Assembly: GCA_046291695.1 (NCBI GenBank)
Contig: JBKBSO010000004.1
Coordinates: 62,001-126,000, forward strand
From: PNNG01 sp046291695
Lineage (GTDB): Bacteria; Bacteroidota; Bacteroidia; UBA7662
Length of the DNA: 64,000 nt
Reading direction: 5' to 3'
Positions 6,648 to 15,943 of the stretch are shown one piece after another. The notes under the pieces were generated by a model. It searched no databases, was not told where the DNA came from, and saw only the letters and a program-made list of their open reading frames with translations. How positions within the stretch are numbered: the first letter of the stretch is position 1; the number at the start of each line of letters is the position of its first letter. A program made the translations under genes and the position numbers.

Positions 6648-7325
6648 ATGATAGCACTCAACCAAATTCGCAAAGCCTATCAAATGGGCAGTCAACGACT
6701 CGAAGTACTTCGGGGTATTGATTTACACATAGCCGAGGGAGAACTGGTAAGCATCATGGGGGCTTCGGGTTCGGGCAAATCAACCCTCTTAAACATCATA
6801 GGTATTTTAGATGCCTATGATAGTGGCGATTACCACCTTGCCGGACACCACATCAAAAACCTTAGCGAAAGCAAGGCCGCCCGGCTTCGCAACCAGCTTA
6901 TTGGCTTTGTATTCCAAAGTTTCAATTTGGTGAATTACAAAAACGCCATGGAAAATGTAGCCTTACCCCTTTACTACAAAGGCATTTCGCGTAAAAAGCG
7001 CAATACCTTGGCGCTTGAATACCTTGAGCGGGTAGGCTTGAAAGATTGGGCTACCCACCTGCCCAACGAATTGAGTGGCGGACAAAAACAGCGGGTGGCC
7101 ATTGCACGGGCGCTTATTACACAACCGGCTTTGATTTTGGCCGACGAACCCACCGGTGCCCTCGACAGCACTACCTCGGAGCAGGTAATGGGCTTGCTCG
7201 AAGACATTAACCGGCAGGGCATTACCGTGGTAATTGTGACCCACGAAAACGATATAGCTGCCCGCACCAAACGCATTATCCGCATCAAAGACGGACTTAT
7301 TTTAGCCGAAACCGAACATGTTTGA
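6648..7325 (+). CDS. ABC transporter ATP-binding protein, MacB/LolD type
   Basis: 225 residues with all motifs of a complete ABC ATPase: Walker A GASGSGKST near residue 38, Q-loop in GFVFQSFNL, signature LSGGQKQRV near 140, Walker B ILADEPTGALD, and switch histidine in VIVTHEN. The EPTGALD form is typical of the MacB/LolD/FtsE subfamily, which works with FtsX-type permeases to move material across the cell envelope without forming a classical pore. It begins a four-gene operon with two permeases and a periplasmic adaptor; its last 8 bases overlap the first permease gene. One ATPase probably serves both permeases. Confidence 0.95.
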   Translation: MIALNQIRKAYQMGSQRLEVLRGIDLHIAEGELVSIMGASGSGKSTLLNIIGILDAYDSGDYHLAGHHIKNLSESKAARLRNQLIGFVFQSFNLVNYKNAMENVALPLYYKGISRKKRNTLALEYLERVGLKDWATHLPNELSGGQKQRVAIARALITQPALILADEPTGALDSTTSEQVMGLLEDINRQGITVVIVTHENDIAARTKRIIRIKDGLILAETEHV

Positions 7326-8547
7326 CCTCGAACTTTGGCGCGAAATACTCGAAACCGTAGGCAAAAACAAACTGCGGACCTTTTTGACTGCCTTCAGTGT
7401 AGCCTGGGGTATTTTTATCCTCATTATATTGTTGGGTACTGGCAGGGGCTTACAAAACGGGGTGCATCATGCCTTTAGCCGCGATGCTGTAAATGCCATT
7501 TGGGTGAGTGGCGGCAATACCACCATGGCACATGGCGGCTTGCAACCCGGCCGACGTATTAATTTACAACTCGACGACAGTACACTGCTAACCCGTTTGG
7601 ATGGGGCCGAAAATTTTAGTCCACGCCAAAACATGTGGAACATTACCCAATTCACCTATCGAAATACCTTCGGTACGGATATGAGTGTGCGCGGCGTTGG
7701 TCCCGATATGGTAGTGGCCGAAAACATCAGCATACTCGAAGGCCGTTTTGTTAATGAACGCGATGTAACGGAATACCGTAAAACCGCCTGCATCGGAGTG
7801 CCCATGAAAGACGAATTATTTAAGGGCATCGATCCCATTGGGGAATGGTTCGAAATCAATGGCGTTAGCTTTCAGGTAGTAGGCGTGTTCACCGACCAGC
7901 AGGAAAGCGATATGCGTAGGGCTTATGTCCCATACACCACAGCATCGCGGGCCTTTGGTTATGCGAATCGGGTGGAACAGTTTGTATTTACCATCGACCA
8001 AAATAACGAAGCCAGTTCGCTGGCCCTGGAACGTGAAATCAGGGAGCGTTTTGGCGGCAAGCACCGATTTAATCCGGATGATAAGCGGGCCCTTTGGGTG
8101 CGCGATTCGTACCGTGAGTACAGCAAGGTGATGAACCTGATTAACGGCATCAATGCTTTTGTTTGGCTCATTGGTATCGGCACCATCTTGGCTGGCGTGG
8201 TAGGTGTAAGTAACATCATGATGATCACGGTAAAGGAGCGTACTCGTGAAATCGGCATCCGCAAGGCATTGGGTGCAACCCCTTGGCATGTGGTAAGTAT
8301 GATATTACTCGAAAGTGTGCTCATTACCACCGTAGCCGGTTATATCGGTATGACTGCGGGCATTTTCCTACTCGAAGGGGTAAGTGCTCAACTACCGGCT
8401 GCTGATTTTTTCAGAAATCCCGAAGTCGATTTGCGTACGGCCCTGCTGTGCACCGGCGTATTGGTAGCCGCCGGCACCATAGCTGGCTTTTTTCCGGCGC
8501 GTAAAGCTGCTGCCATTCCACCCATTGAAGCCCTGCGCGATGAATAA
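7318..8547 (+). CDS. MacB-like ABC transporter permease (FtsX family), first of two
   Basis: 409 residues: one N-terminal membrane helix (NKLRTFLTAFSVAWGIFILIILLG), a large periplasmic MacB_PCD-type domain to about residue 270, then three C-terminal helices. GVSNIMMITVKERTREIGIRKALGATP is the coupling-helix signature of FtsX-type permeases, and the protein ends at FFPARKAAAIPPIEALR. It overlaps the ATPase gene by 8 bases and the second permease gene by 8 bases, indicating translational coupling. The transported substrate is unknown; relatives export peptides, antibiotics or lipoproteins. Confidence 0.94.
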   Translation: MFDLELWREILETVGKNKLRTFLTAFSVAWGIFILIILLGTGRGLQNGVHHAFSRDAVNAIWVSGGNTTMAHGGLQPGRRINLQLDDSTLLTRLDGAENFSPRQNMWNITQFTYRNTFGTDMSVRGVGPDMVVAENISILEGRFVNERDVTEYRKTACIGVPMKDELFKGIDPIGEWFEINGVSFQVVGVFTDQQESDMRRAYVPYTTASRAFGYANRVEQFVFTIDQNNEASSLALEREIRERFGGKHRFNPDDKRALWVRDSYREYSKVMNLINGINAFVWLIGIGTILAGVVGVSNIMMITVKERTREIGIRKALGATPWHVVSMILLESVLITTVAGYIGMTAGIFLLEGVSAQLPAADFFRNPEVDLRTALLCTGVLVAAGTIAGFFPARKAAAIPPIEALRDE

Positions 8548-9805
8548 TCTATTCGATACCGATCGTTGGGAAGAGATTTGGCAGGTACTCATGCGCAATA
8601 AGCTGCGTACCTTCCTTACCGCTTTTGGAGTGTTTTGGGGGATATTTATGCTGGTGCTCATGCTGGGTTCGGGTAACGGGCTGCAAAATGGGGTAACAGC
8701 TTCGTTTGCTGGTACTGCTACCAACAGTGCCTTCATGTGGACACGCAATACTTCACTGCCCTACGACGGGCTGCCGCGGGGTCGGTTTTACAGTTTCCGC
8801 AATGCCGATGTAGAAGCTGCTCGGCAACAAATTCCCGAGCTGGAGTACTTGGCAGCCCGCTGTCAACTCGGTGGCTGGCGCGGTGGCAACAATGTGGTAA
8901 GGGGTGCCGTTACAGCTGCTTTTTCAGTATATGGCGATTACCCCCTAATCCAAAAGATAGCCCCGGTTGATATTACGGAAGGCCGCTTTATCAACGAATT
9001 CGACATACAAGAAAAGCGTAAAGTATGCGTAATTGGTCCGCGCGCAGTGGAAACCTTGTTCGAAAAAAATGAAACGCCCATAGGCGAATACATCCAAATC
9101 AGCGGGGTATATTTTCAGGTGGTTGGCTTGTTTGAGCCCATCAGCAGCAACAACCGCGATGAGGCGCTCAACACCATCTACCTCCCCTTCACCACTTTTC
9201 AGCAGGTATTTAATTGGGGCGACCGCATTGGTTGGCTCACGCTTACCAGTAAGCCAGGCCACACTGCCCGCGAAGTGCAAGAAAAATTGGGCGTGCTCAT
9301 AAAACAAAGGCACCGCATTCATCCCGACGATAAAACGGCCGTAGGCGGTTGGAATTTGCAGGATGAATTCAACAAATTTCAGGGCCTGTTCACCGGCATT
9401 CGGGCCCTGGTGTGGATAGTAGGTATAGGCACCCTACTGGCCGGCGTCATCGGGGTAAGCAATATCATGCTCATTGTGGTACGTGAGCGAACCAAAGAAA
9501 TTGGGGTGCGCCGGGCCATTGGCGCGGCTCCTTCGAGCATCATCAGCCAAATCATGCTCGAAGCCCTTATACTCACCCTGGTTTCGGGCTATTTAGGCCT
9601 GGTAGCCGGCGTAGGCCTGCTCGAAGCCATTGCCGGTCTCTTGCCCGATAGTCCCGACAGCATGTTCCGCAGTCCGGGCATCGACCTGAACATTGGCCTG
9701 GCCGCCTTAGGCGTATTGGTGGTGTGCGGCTTATTGGCCGGACTTATTCCTGCACGAAGGGCCATGAGCATAAGCACTGTAGACGCATTAAGAACTGAAA
9801 TTTGA
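8540..9805 (+). CDS. MacB-like ABC transporter permease (FtsX family), second of two
   Basis: 421 residues from the ATG at 8540, which overlaps the previous stop; an upstream TTG at 8525 is less likely. The layout matches the first permease: N-terminal helix after MRNKLRTFLTAFGVFWG, periplasmic domain, and C-terminal helices with GVSNIMLIVVRERTKEIGVR and the ending IPARRAMSISTVDALR. The two permeases are clearly paralogous and may form a heterodimer around the single ATPase. The adaptor gene follows after 12 bases. Confidence 0.94.
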   Translation: MNNLFDTDRWEEIWQVLMRNKLRTFLTAFGVFWGIFMLVLMLGSGNGLQNGVTASFAGTATNSAFMWTRNTSLPYDGLPRGRFYSFRNADVEAARQQIPELEYLAARCQLGGWRGGNNVVRGAVTAAFSVYGDYPLIQKIAPVDITEGRFINEFDIQEKRKVCVIGPRAVETLFEKNETPIGEYIQISGVYFQVVGLFEPISSNNRDEALNTIYLPFTTFQQVFNWGDRIGWLTLTSKPGHTAREVQEKLGVLIKQRHRIHPDDKTAVGGWNLQDEFNKFQGLFTGIRALVWIVGIGTLLAGVIGVSNIMLIVVRERTKEIGVRRAIGAAPSSIISQIMLEALILTLVSGYLGLVAGVGLLEAIAGLLPDSPDSMFRSPGIDLNIGLAALGVLVVCGLLAGLIPARRAMSISTVDALRTEI

Positions 9806-9817
9806 TTAAACCCGCAT

Positions 9818-10894
9818 ATGAAAAAGCTATTCCGTTTATTGCTTGTATTGGTTTTATTGGGCCTGTTTGGCTACACCATGTATTTCCTTTATGCCAAATC
9901 GGCCAGCAAGCCGGTGGTGTACGAAACTACTGAACCCTTTTACACCGACATCCTGAAAAAAACCGTAGCCACCGGAGCTGTAAAACCCCGGCGCGAAATT
10001 GAAATCAAGCCCCAGGTAAGTGGTTTGATAGAAAAGCTGTATGTGCAACCCGGCGATAAGGTTAAAAAAGGCGATTTGATTGCCCGCATTCGCATCATCC
10101 CCAACATGGTGGCCTTGAACAATGCCGAAAACCGGGTGAATCAATCTAAAATCAATTTGAATAATGCGCAAATTGACTTCGAGCGCAATGAGCAGCTGTA
10201 CAAAGAAAAAGTAATTGCCTATGCCGAATTTCAGCAGTTTAAGCTGGCTTGGGAAACCGCACGGCAGGAAGTAAAAGCCGCTGAAGAAAACCTGCAAATT
10301 ACCCGCGAAGGGGTGCTCAGCAATTCAAGCACTGCCTCCCTCACCCTGGTTAAAAGTACTGCCGATGGCATGGTGCTCGAAGTGCCGGTAGAAGAAGGCT
10401 TTTCGGTAATCGAAGTGAATAACTTTAACCCAGGCACCACCATTGCGGTAGTAGCCGATTTAGGCGAGATGATTTTTGAAGGCAAGGTAGATGAAAGTGA
10501 AGTAGGCAAAATCAGTGAAGGCATGGAGCTCATCCTCACGATTGGCGCTTTAGATCAGGTGAAATTTAAGGCACTACTTGAATTTATTGCACCTAAAGGC
10601 GTTAATGAAAATGGTGCCATTCAATTTACCATCAAAGCCGCTGTAGAACAGCAGGAGAATATGTTCATTCGTGCCGGATACAGTGCCAATGCCGACATTG
10701 TATTACAGCGGGTAGAAAATGTGCTGGCCTTGCCCGAAGCCCATGTGCGTTTCGATGAACAACAAAACCCTTATGTGGAGGTTGAAACTTCACCCCAGCA
10801 GTTCGAAAAACGCAGCATTACTACCGGTTTAAGCGATGGGGTGAATATTGAAGTTAAAAGCGGTTTAGGCGAAGCTGAAAAAGTTAAGAAATAG
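9818..10894 (+). CDS. Periplasmic adaptor subunit (HlyD/MacA family) of the efflux pump
   Basis: 358 residues. An N-terminal membrane anchor (LLLVLVLLGLFGYTMYFLYA) is followed by a lipoyl-like half-motif, GAVKPRREIEIKPQVSGLIEKLYVQPGDKVKKGDLI. An alpha-helical hairpin spans about residues 105-170, and the second lipoyl half and beta-barrel follow (STADGMVLEVPVEEG). This is the classical membrane-fusion/adaptor architecture linking inner-membrane MacB-type pumps to an outer-membrane channel. No TolC-like gene is in the operon, so a channel encoded elsewhere would be needed. The operon closes at the terminator at 10930-10966. Confidence 0.94.
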   Translation: MKKLFRLLLVLVLLGLFGYTMYFLYAKSASKPVVYETTEPFYTDILKKTVATGAVKPRREIEIKPQVSGLIEKLYVQPGDKVKKGDLIARIRIIPNMVALNNAENRVNQSKINLNNAQIDFERNEQLYKEKVIAYAEFQQFKLAWETARQEVKAAEENLQITREGVLSNSSTASLTLVKSTADGMVLEVPVEEGFSVIEVNNFNPGTTIAVVADLGEMIFEGKVDESEVGKISEGMELILTIGALDQVKFKALLEFIAPKGVNENGAIQFTIKAAVEQQENMFIRAGYSANADIVLQRVENVLALPEAHVRFDEQQNPYVEVETSPQQFEKRSITTGLSDGVNIEVKSGLGEAEKVKK

Positions 10895-10929
10895 CACAGC
10901 AGAATCGGCATAAAAGTCCGCATAAACGA

Positions 10930-10966
10930 AAGCAGCCGCTGAAATTCATCAGTCGGCTGCTTTTTC
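10930..10966 (+). terminator. Rho-independent terminator of the efflux operon
   Basis: AGCAGCCG pairs with CGGCTGCT around a 15-base loop, followed by TTTTC. Confidence 0.85.
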
Positions 10967-11022
10967 TTTCAGCACTTGTGCTAAAAGCAACTAGGTTTGG
11001 TTTGGTTGATTATTGATGCAGC

Positions 11023-12387
11023 TTAAGAAGTTGGTCCATTATCTACTACGGCCTCTATTACATTTTGAATCGCCACAGGAACGTTTGAAAGCAAGTTCAG
11101 GCCGGTAGAAGCTTCGATCGCATCCACCGAAGTGCGATAAATCCCCCAGCTTGAGTTGACATTTTGGGCATTCGGCATATCTACAGCAATCACACGGGTG
11201 CTAGTGGTCACCCGGTTAACATCATTACTTCCAATGGGCAAAACGACGATCACCTTCCAGTTCCGACTAGGAACCGTAATGGCGCCATTAGCTATGGTGT
11301 TGGTTACACCACCTTGGCTACCGCTACCCCCTTGTCCATAGCCTCCTGAAATTATGTAAAGTTCATTTCCCTGGTTGATCAATTGACGACAGTAGGCCTC
11401 GAGATTGGCCCATGTTTGACGATTCAAATTGGGCGCCTGCGGAATAATATTACTCATCAAAAAAGTAGCTGCATTATCGCTGCTGTTCAAATTGCGATCA
11501 GCCGAAGGGGTAATATGTCCCCGATCAAAGCCGGTATTGGTATAATGGGAGGAAGTTGCTCTGAAAAAGCCGCTGGGTAGGCTATTGTCAACAGTGAAAC
11601 AATCGCAACGTGAAGCCGTACCCAACCAGGCCGGGCTCAAGTGCCAACTTACCCAGCGTGCCGAACCTCTGCTATTTTGATAGGCCAAGGCATATTGTGC
11701 CTTCACCATCAAATAATTGTTCGTGTTGGATGTACTTGTGGTAGCGCCACTCGGATTGCCCAAGGTCAGGTGATTATCTTTAGTGGCTGTAGTATTGTTG
11801 GTGAACACACGAATATCATCGATATTGAGTCTACCTCCACCCAATTTTCGGATTTCGAATCTCACACTTCCGCCTATGCTCATGCCAAAGCTGGCGCTGC
11901 TGAGCGTAGTGCTCGTTGTTGTAACGGTATTGCCTAGCTTCAACCAACTGCTACCACCATTAGTTGAAGCCCAAAGTTCCCAACTGGAATTGGCATCTGT
12001 GCCAAACTTGGCATGCAAAATGGTTACCTGACTTGCTCCCTGCGTCAAATTAAAATTCATCCTTAGCCTTCCGGAATTCTGGATACGAACCGAACGTGTT
12101 CCATTTTTCCGGTCAGATGTAAGGCTGCCGATGAGTGCGTCGCTCATCCACCAACTTCCGGTAGAGAGGGTTACATTGGCTGCAGCATATGATGTTTTAC
12201 TCCCCTGTTCAAAGCTTTCGGGCCAGCCATTGTAAACGCTGGCAGAAGCCGTGTTGTTTTCTCCAAAATCAAGGTAAGCTTCATCGACCGGTAGTTCCGG
12301 TACAATTTCTTTTTGTTCGAGTGCAGTACAGGCTCCAATATAAGAAGCGGCCAATACGATTAATAAACCATGTGCAAGTTTTTTCAT
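11023..12387 (-). CDS. Secreted lipoprotein DNA/RNA non-specific endonuclease (NUC1 family)
   Basis: 454 residues from the start MKKLAHGLL; an in-frame ATG 36 bases upstream would bury the signal peptide. LIVLAASYIGAC is a lipoprotein signal with cysteine at about residue 20. Residues of about 45-200 form a jelly-roll-like region (SFEQGSKTSY, WELWASTNGGSSW, LNIDDIRV) as in carbohydrate-binding modules. The C-terminal half is the nuclease: FDRGHITPSADR holds the DRGH catalytic motif with its general-base histidine, followed by FLMSNIIPQAPNLN with the metal-binding Asn. It probably degrades extracellular nucleic acids for nutrition or biofilm turnover (inference). A TAGTATTG -7-like box lies about 18 bases before the start. 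Confidence 0.92.
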   Translation of the reverse strand: MKKLAHGLLIVLAASYIGACTALEQKEIVPELPVDEAYLDFGENNTASASVYNGWPESFEQGSKTSYAAANVTLSTGSWWMSDALIGSLTSDRKNGTRSVRIQNSGRLRMNFNLTQGASQVTILHAKFGTDANSSWELWASTNGGSSWLKLGNTVTTTSTTLSSASFGMSIGGSVRFEIRKLGGGRLNIDDIRVFTNNTTATKDNHLTLGNPSGATTSTSNTNNYLMVKAQYALAYQNSRGSARWVSWHLSPAWLGTASRCDCFTVDNSLPSGFFRATSSHYTNTGFDRGHITPSADRNLNSSDNAATFLMSNIIPQAPNLNRQTWANLEAYCRQLINQGNELYIISGGYGQGGSGSQGGVTNTIANGAITVPSRNWKVIVVLPIGSNDVNRVTTSTRVIAVDMPNAQNVNSSWGIYRTSVDAIEASTGLNLLSNVPVAIQNVIEAVVDNGPTS

Positions 12388-12487
12388 AGCAGGATATTCA
12401 CCCTGCAATACTAGCACCTTCACCAGGGTCTAAAATAAAATCATTATGAACTTTTCAACAAAATCTGATGAAGTTCGTTGCCCTTGC

Positions 12488-15298
12488 TTAGGAGCGGCCT
12501 GCGCCATTGCTGCGCTCAGCTCGTTTTCCGAAATGGCGGATATTGTAAGTAAACGTCAGCATAAAAAACTGCTGTAAGACCACCGTTTGGCGGTCTTCTA
12601 CATAAGTTTCTGTTACATTTCGCAAAACGCTGTTGTTCTGTCCCAACAAATCAAATACCGACAAACGGAGCTCCGCCCTGCGGTTTTTTAGGAAACGATA
12701 GCCAACTCCGGCGTTTAATAAGGTAAATTGCTGATTAAATCCATCCTCCAAACCAGCAAAGGCACTGTGCATCACATCCGTGCTGATGACCAGCATGGGC
12801 TTGGGCATCCAATTAAACCTGATGCCGGCATTGTGGATGTAATAATCGTTGTTCAATTGCGGCTGTATGCTGTTAAATACCAAATTGTAATTAAGACTGT
12901 AATTGAGGGTAAAATCGAGCTCTTTACTGATATTACTACCTAGCGTAATACCACTGTTTATGTTGTGGGTGAGGGCCTCATTCACCACACCATTGATTAG
13001 GCTAGGCGTATTGTTGAGGATATAGCCCGCATTGAGGTTAACATTGCTTTTTAGTCTAGCCACAGGAAATCCCCAACTTGCAAAAGTGCGTAAGTTATAG
13101 GCGCCCGCAACATTCACAGGACGGATAAGTTGCGCCCCTCTCACCAGTTCCAAACCGGGTCCGAGTACCGTATCGCGTAAGGCAATGAGGGTGCTATTGG
13201 CAATCTCGTCGCTTAGCAAACTCATGGCCGCAAACACAAAAAAGGAAGTGCCCTTTTTGGCGTTTGACGACCTAAAGCGCGCCCCTAAGCGATGCGTGTA
13301 GCTCTGAACCAAATCGGGATTGCCGCCCCTTAACTGCAAGGTATTGGTATTGTCGATTACGTTTTGTAATTGGCTAAGCGAAGGCAATTGGGTGTTGGTT
13401 CTGTAAAAAACTCGGAGGTTGGCAGAACGACTGAAGTTGTAACGAAACATGGCCGAAGGCAGCCAGTTGTAAAAATTACGCCCTATTTCAAGTTCTTGTG
13501 GAAAAAGCTGAGCACTAAGCATGTTGGAGATCTGATAATTCGTACCAATCATCCAGTCAAATCGCTCTTCCGAGTAGCGATAACGTGTGCCCCAAGACTG
13601 GCTAAAAATCTGATTATCGAAACGATTTGAAATACTGCTGTCGATCAGATCGTACCCCCCGTTCAAAGGATTAAAATTGTTCGCTTGCTGATCTGAAAGG
13701 CTAATTTGCCATTGGGGTGCGTAGCTAAATTCGAACATGCCTTTTTTGCCGGCAGCCTCAGTAAAAACCAAATCAGCACGATACCGCTGGGCATATGATG
13801 CACTTTGGAGTTCCTGGTCAATCAGCACCGAATCGGGATTCATGCCAAACTGCCGATTAAAAGAAAGTAAATCGCGGAGGCCGTTTTGTGAGTTCACATC
13901 CGAATTGAGGTTCAGTGAAATGGTTCTCCCCTTTTTGGCAAAACGGTGGCGAAACTGCAAATCCCCATGGATGTTCCAGTTGCGGTCGTTACGATCTTGT
14001 TCATTCAGCATGCTGTTGATCGGGTTATTCAGCCTGTCTGAGGTTAACCCATCCAACAGGGTCCATTGGTTCCGACCCTGCCAACTTACCCGTGGGCTAA
14101 ATATGATGCTGTTGTTGCTGTCGATATTGTATTCGAGCCGCATGCTGAACCGGTTATTTAAACTCACTATTTGGCTTTGGTTGCCTTCGTTGTAGCGTTG
14201 ACCGATGCCGTCATCCAGAAAAAATTGTCGATTCAGTAAATTCTCTTGTTGGTTATCGCTGCGGTTGATGAAATAACTTGCACTCATTTTACCCTTGGCG
14301 CCCCATTGATCGCTGTAGTTGATACCCACTGCTTGGGTTGCGCTGATGCCAGCTTGCTGACCGGTTAAAAAGTTAGCACTTTCATCGGACCGCCCCCGCC
14401 AGTTTCCACCGGTGCGTCCTCCGCCTCCCCTGCCGGTAAGGCCACCTAAATCTTGTGAGCTAAAGTTCTGCTGGTTGATGTTGTTGCCCATGCCCACCAG
14501 GGCCACACGTTTACGCCCGCTAAAAAAGTTAACATTTCCTCCACCCATATAGCGGCTTCCGGTGCCAAAACCGGCATAGACTTTACCAAAACGGCTATTA
14601 TCTAAACCTGATTTAGTAATGATATTCAAGGTTTTTTCAGTGTTGCCGTCATTGAAGCCAGTAAAACGGGCCTGTTCGCTCTGCTGGTCAATGAGTTGAA
14701 TTTTTTCAATGACTTCTGCTGGTAAATTCCGTAAGGCCATCATGGCATCGTCGCCAAAAAACTCTTGGCCATCGAGCAAAACCCTGCGCACCTGTTCTCC
14801 TTGCGCTTGTAACTGACCATTTTCTATGGTAATGCCCGGCATTTTCCGTACCAGCTGTTCGGCATCGGCATCCGGATTTACCTGATAGGCATTGGCGTTT
14901 ATTTCGGTGGTATCGCCTTTTTCGACCACCCTTTGTTGCACCCCTTCGATGGTAACTTCACCCAAGTTTTTCACATCCTCCTGCAAACTCAGCCTTCCCA
15001 AATCAGCAGCAGCTGTCTCGCGACTCAAACGGATTTGTTCAATACGTGTTACATAACCCACAAAACTCAGGCGCACCACATAGGGGCCAGGGCGGCTTGC
15101 CACCAACTCGAATTTGCCTTCCAAATCGGTTATACTTCCTAGCATACGCGTTGAATCCCAACTGGGATGAGCCACCACATTAACGCCAGGCAAAGGCAAC
15201 TTGCTTTTGGCATCGATCACAGATCCTTGAATAACAAACTGAGCTTGAGCAGAAAAGGCAAAAAAACTTAGGGTGATTAAAAGGTAATATTTTGTCAT
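12488..15298 (-). CDS. TonB-receptor-like outer-membrane beta-barrel protein with carboxypeptidase-regulatory-like domain
   Basis: 936 residues from the ATG at 15298; a longer frame to 15340 adds non-signal residues. The signal peptide ends AFSAQAQ. Residues of about 20-110 are a CarboxypepD_reg-like beta-sandwich (IQGSVIDAKSKLPLPGVNVV). A plug-like region follows (VRKMPGITIENGQLQAQGE, VLLDGQEFFGDD), then a long barrel rich in alternating aromatic strands, of the OMP_b-brl_3 type. It ends with strand-like FFMLTFTYNIRHFGK, then a short tail. No clear TonB box and no SusD neighbour are seen, so substrate and TonB dependence are uncertain. A TAAACTTG box lies about 40 bases upstream. Confidence 0.9.
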   Translation of the reverse strand: MTKYYLLITLSFFAFSAQAQFVIQGSVIDAKSKLPLPGVNVVAHPSWDSTRMLGSITDLEGKFELVASRPGPYVVRLSFVGYVTRIEQIRLSRETAAADLGRLSLQEDVKNLGEVTIEGVQQRVVEKGDTTEINANAYQVNPDADAEQLVRKMPGITIENGQLQAQGEQVRRVLLDGQEFFGDDAMMALRNLPAEVIEKIQLIDQQSEQARFTGFNDGNTEKTLNIITKSGLDNSRFGKVYAGFGTGSRYMGGGNVNFFSGRKRVALVGMGNNINQQNFSSQDLGGLTGRGGGGRTGGNWRGRSDESANFLTGQQAGISATQAVGINYSDQWGAKGKMSASYFINRSDNQQENLLNRQFFLDDGIGQRYNEGNQSQIVSLNNRFSMRLEYNIDSNNSIIFSPRVSWQGRNQWTLLDGLTSDRLNNPINSMLNEQDRNDRNWNIHGDLQFRHRFAKKGRTISLNLNSDVNSQNGLRDLLSFNRQFGMNPDSVLIDQELQSASYAQRYRADLVFTEAAGKKGMFEFSYAPQWQISLSDQQANNFNPLNGGYDLIDSSISNRFDNQIFSQSWGTRYRYSEERFDWMIGTNYQISNMLSAQLFPQELEIGRNFYNWLPSAMFRYNFSRSANLRVFYRTNTQLPSLSQLQNVIDNTNTLQLRGGNPDLVQSYTHRLGARFRSSNAKKGTSFFVFAAMSLLSDEIANSTLIALRDTVLGPGLELVRGAQLIRPVNVAGAYNLRTFASWGFPVARLKSNVNLNAGYILNNTPSLINGVVNEALTHNINSGITLGSNISKELDFTLNYSLNYNLVFNSIQPQLNNDYYIHNAGIRFNWMPKPMLVISTDVMHSAFAGLEDGFNQQFTLLNAGVGYRFLKNRRAELRLSVFDLLGQNNSVLRNVTETYVEDRQTVVLQQFFMLTFTYNIRHFGKRAERSNGAGRS

Positions 15299-15519
15299 AA
15301 AATCAGCAGTGCTGTGCTTGGACTTGGGAAGCGAGCACAAGTTTAATGCATTTAGCAGATTTTGCCTGATTTCTTTGAAGTCTAGAATTTAGATAAAACA
15401 AACGAAAAACCAAAGACCAACGTCCGTTAAAAAGCTGAGGATATGGCAATATTTCGAAACCAATTGGCCCCGCACATCGTTTATTTGCCGAACTTTGCAG
15501 CGCATTTTAACCAGCGGAT

Positions 15520-15942
15520 ATGAAACGTACGCACATTATACTTATCGTATTGATAGCAGTTGCCATTGGAGTAATCATCAGTACGGTTGGCGACAGCAGC
15601 TCTTACGAAAATTTCAGCACGGCAGCCGCCAATCCCGACCGTGAATACCATGTGGTAGGCACCCTGGCGCGGATCGACCAAATGGAATATAATCCTGAGC
15701 AAGATGCCAATTTATTTAAGTTTTACCTCGAAGACAACAATGGCGAAGTAAATCAAGTAGTGTTTTACGGCACCAAGCCACAAGATTTTGAACGCTCCGA
15801 ACAGGTAGTTATCGTGGGTCAGATGACCGGAGAGGCCTTTACTGCGCATAAAATCCTTACCAAATGTCCTTCAAAATATACTGAGGATGAGATAGAGATT
15901 GAGGAATACAACGCGGTAAAGACAAACAACACGGAGGGATAA
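15520..15942 (+). CDS. ccmE: CcmE heme chaperone, CXXXY variant
   Basis: 140 residues: one N-terminal membrane anchor (IILIVLIAVAIGVIISTVG) and an OB-fold domain in the periplasm. CcmE binds heme covalently and hands it to the CcmF lyase during cytochrome c maturation. Classical CcmE uses a histidine in an HXXXY motif. Here the equivalent site reads HKILTKCPSKYTEDE, placing Cys116 and Tyr120 in a CXXXY arrangement, as described for the System I* type. The acidic tail is longer than usual. ccmF begins one base after the stop, so the two are co-transcribed. A cytochrome-type peroxidase nearby (5114-6499) is a plausible client. Confidence 0.92.
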   Translation: MKRTHIILIVLIAVAIGVIISTVGDSSSYENFSTAAANPDREYHVVGTLARIDQMEYNPEQDANLFKFYLEDNNGEVNQVVFYGTKPQDFERSEQVVIVGQMTGEAFTAHKILTKCPSKYTEDEIEIEEYNAVKTNNTEG

Positions 15943-15943
15943 G

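Noticed and set aside
12488..15298. SusC-type transporter
   Set aside because: No SusD partner, no clear TonB box and a barrel more like the OMP_b-brl_3 group, so only a receptor-like call is made.
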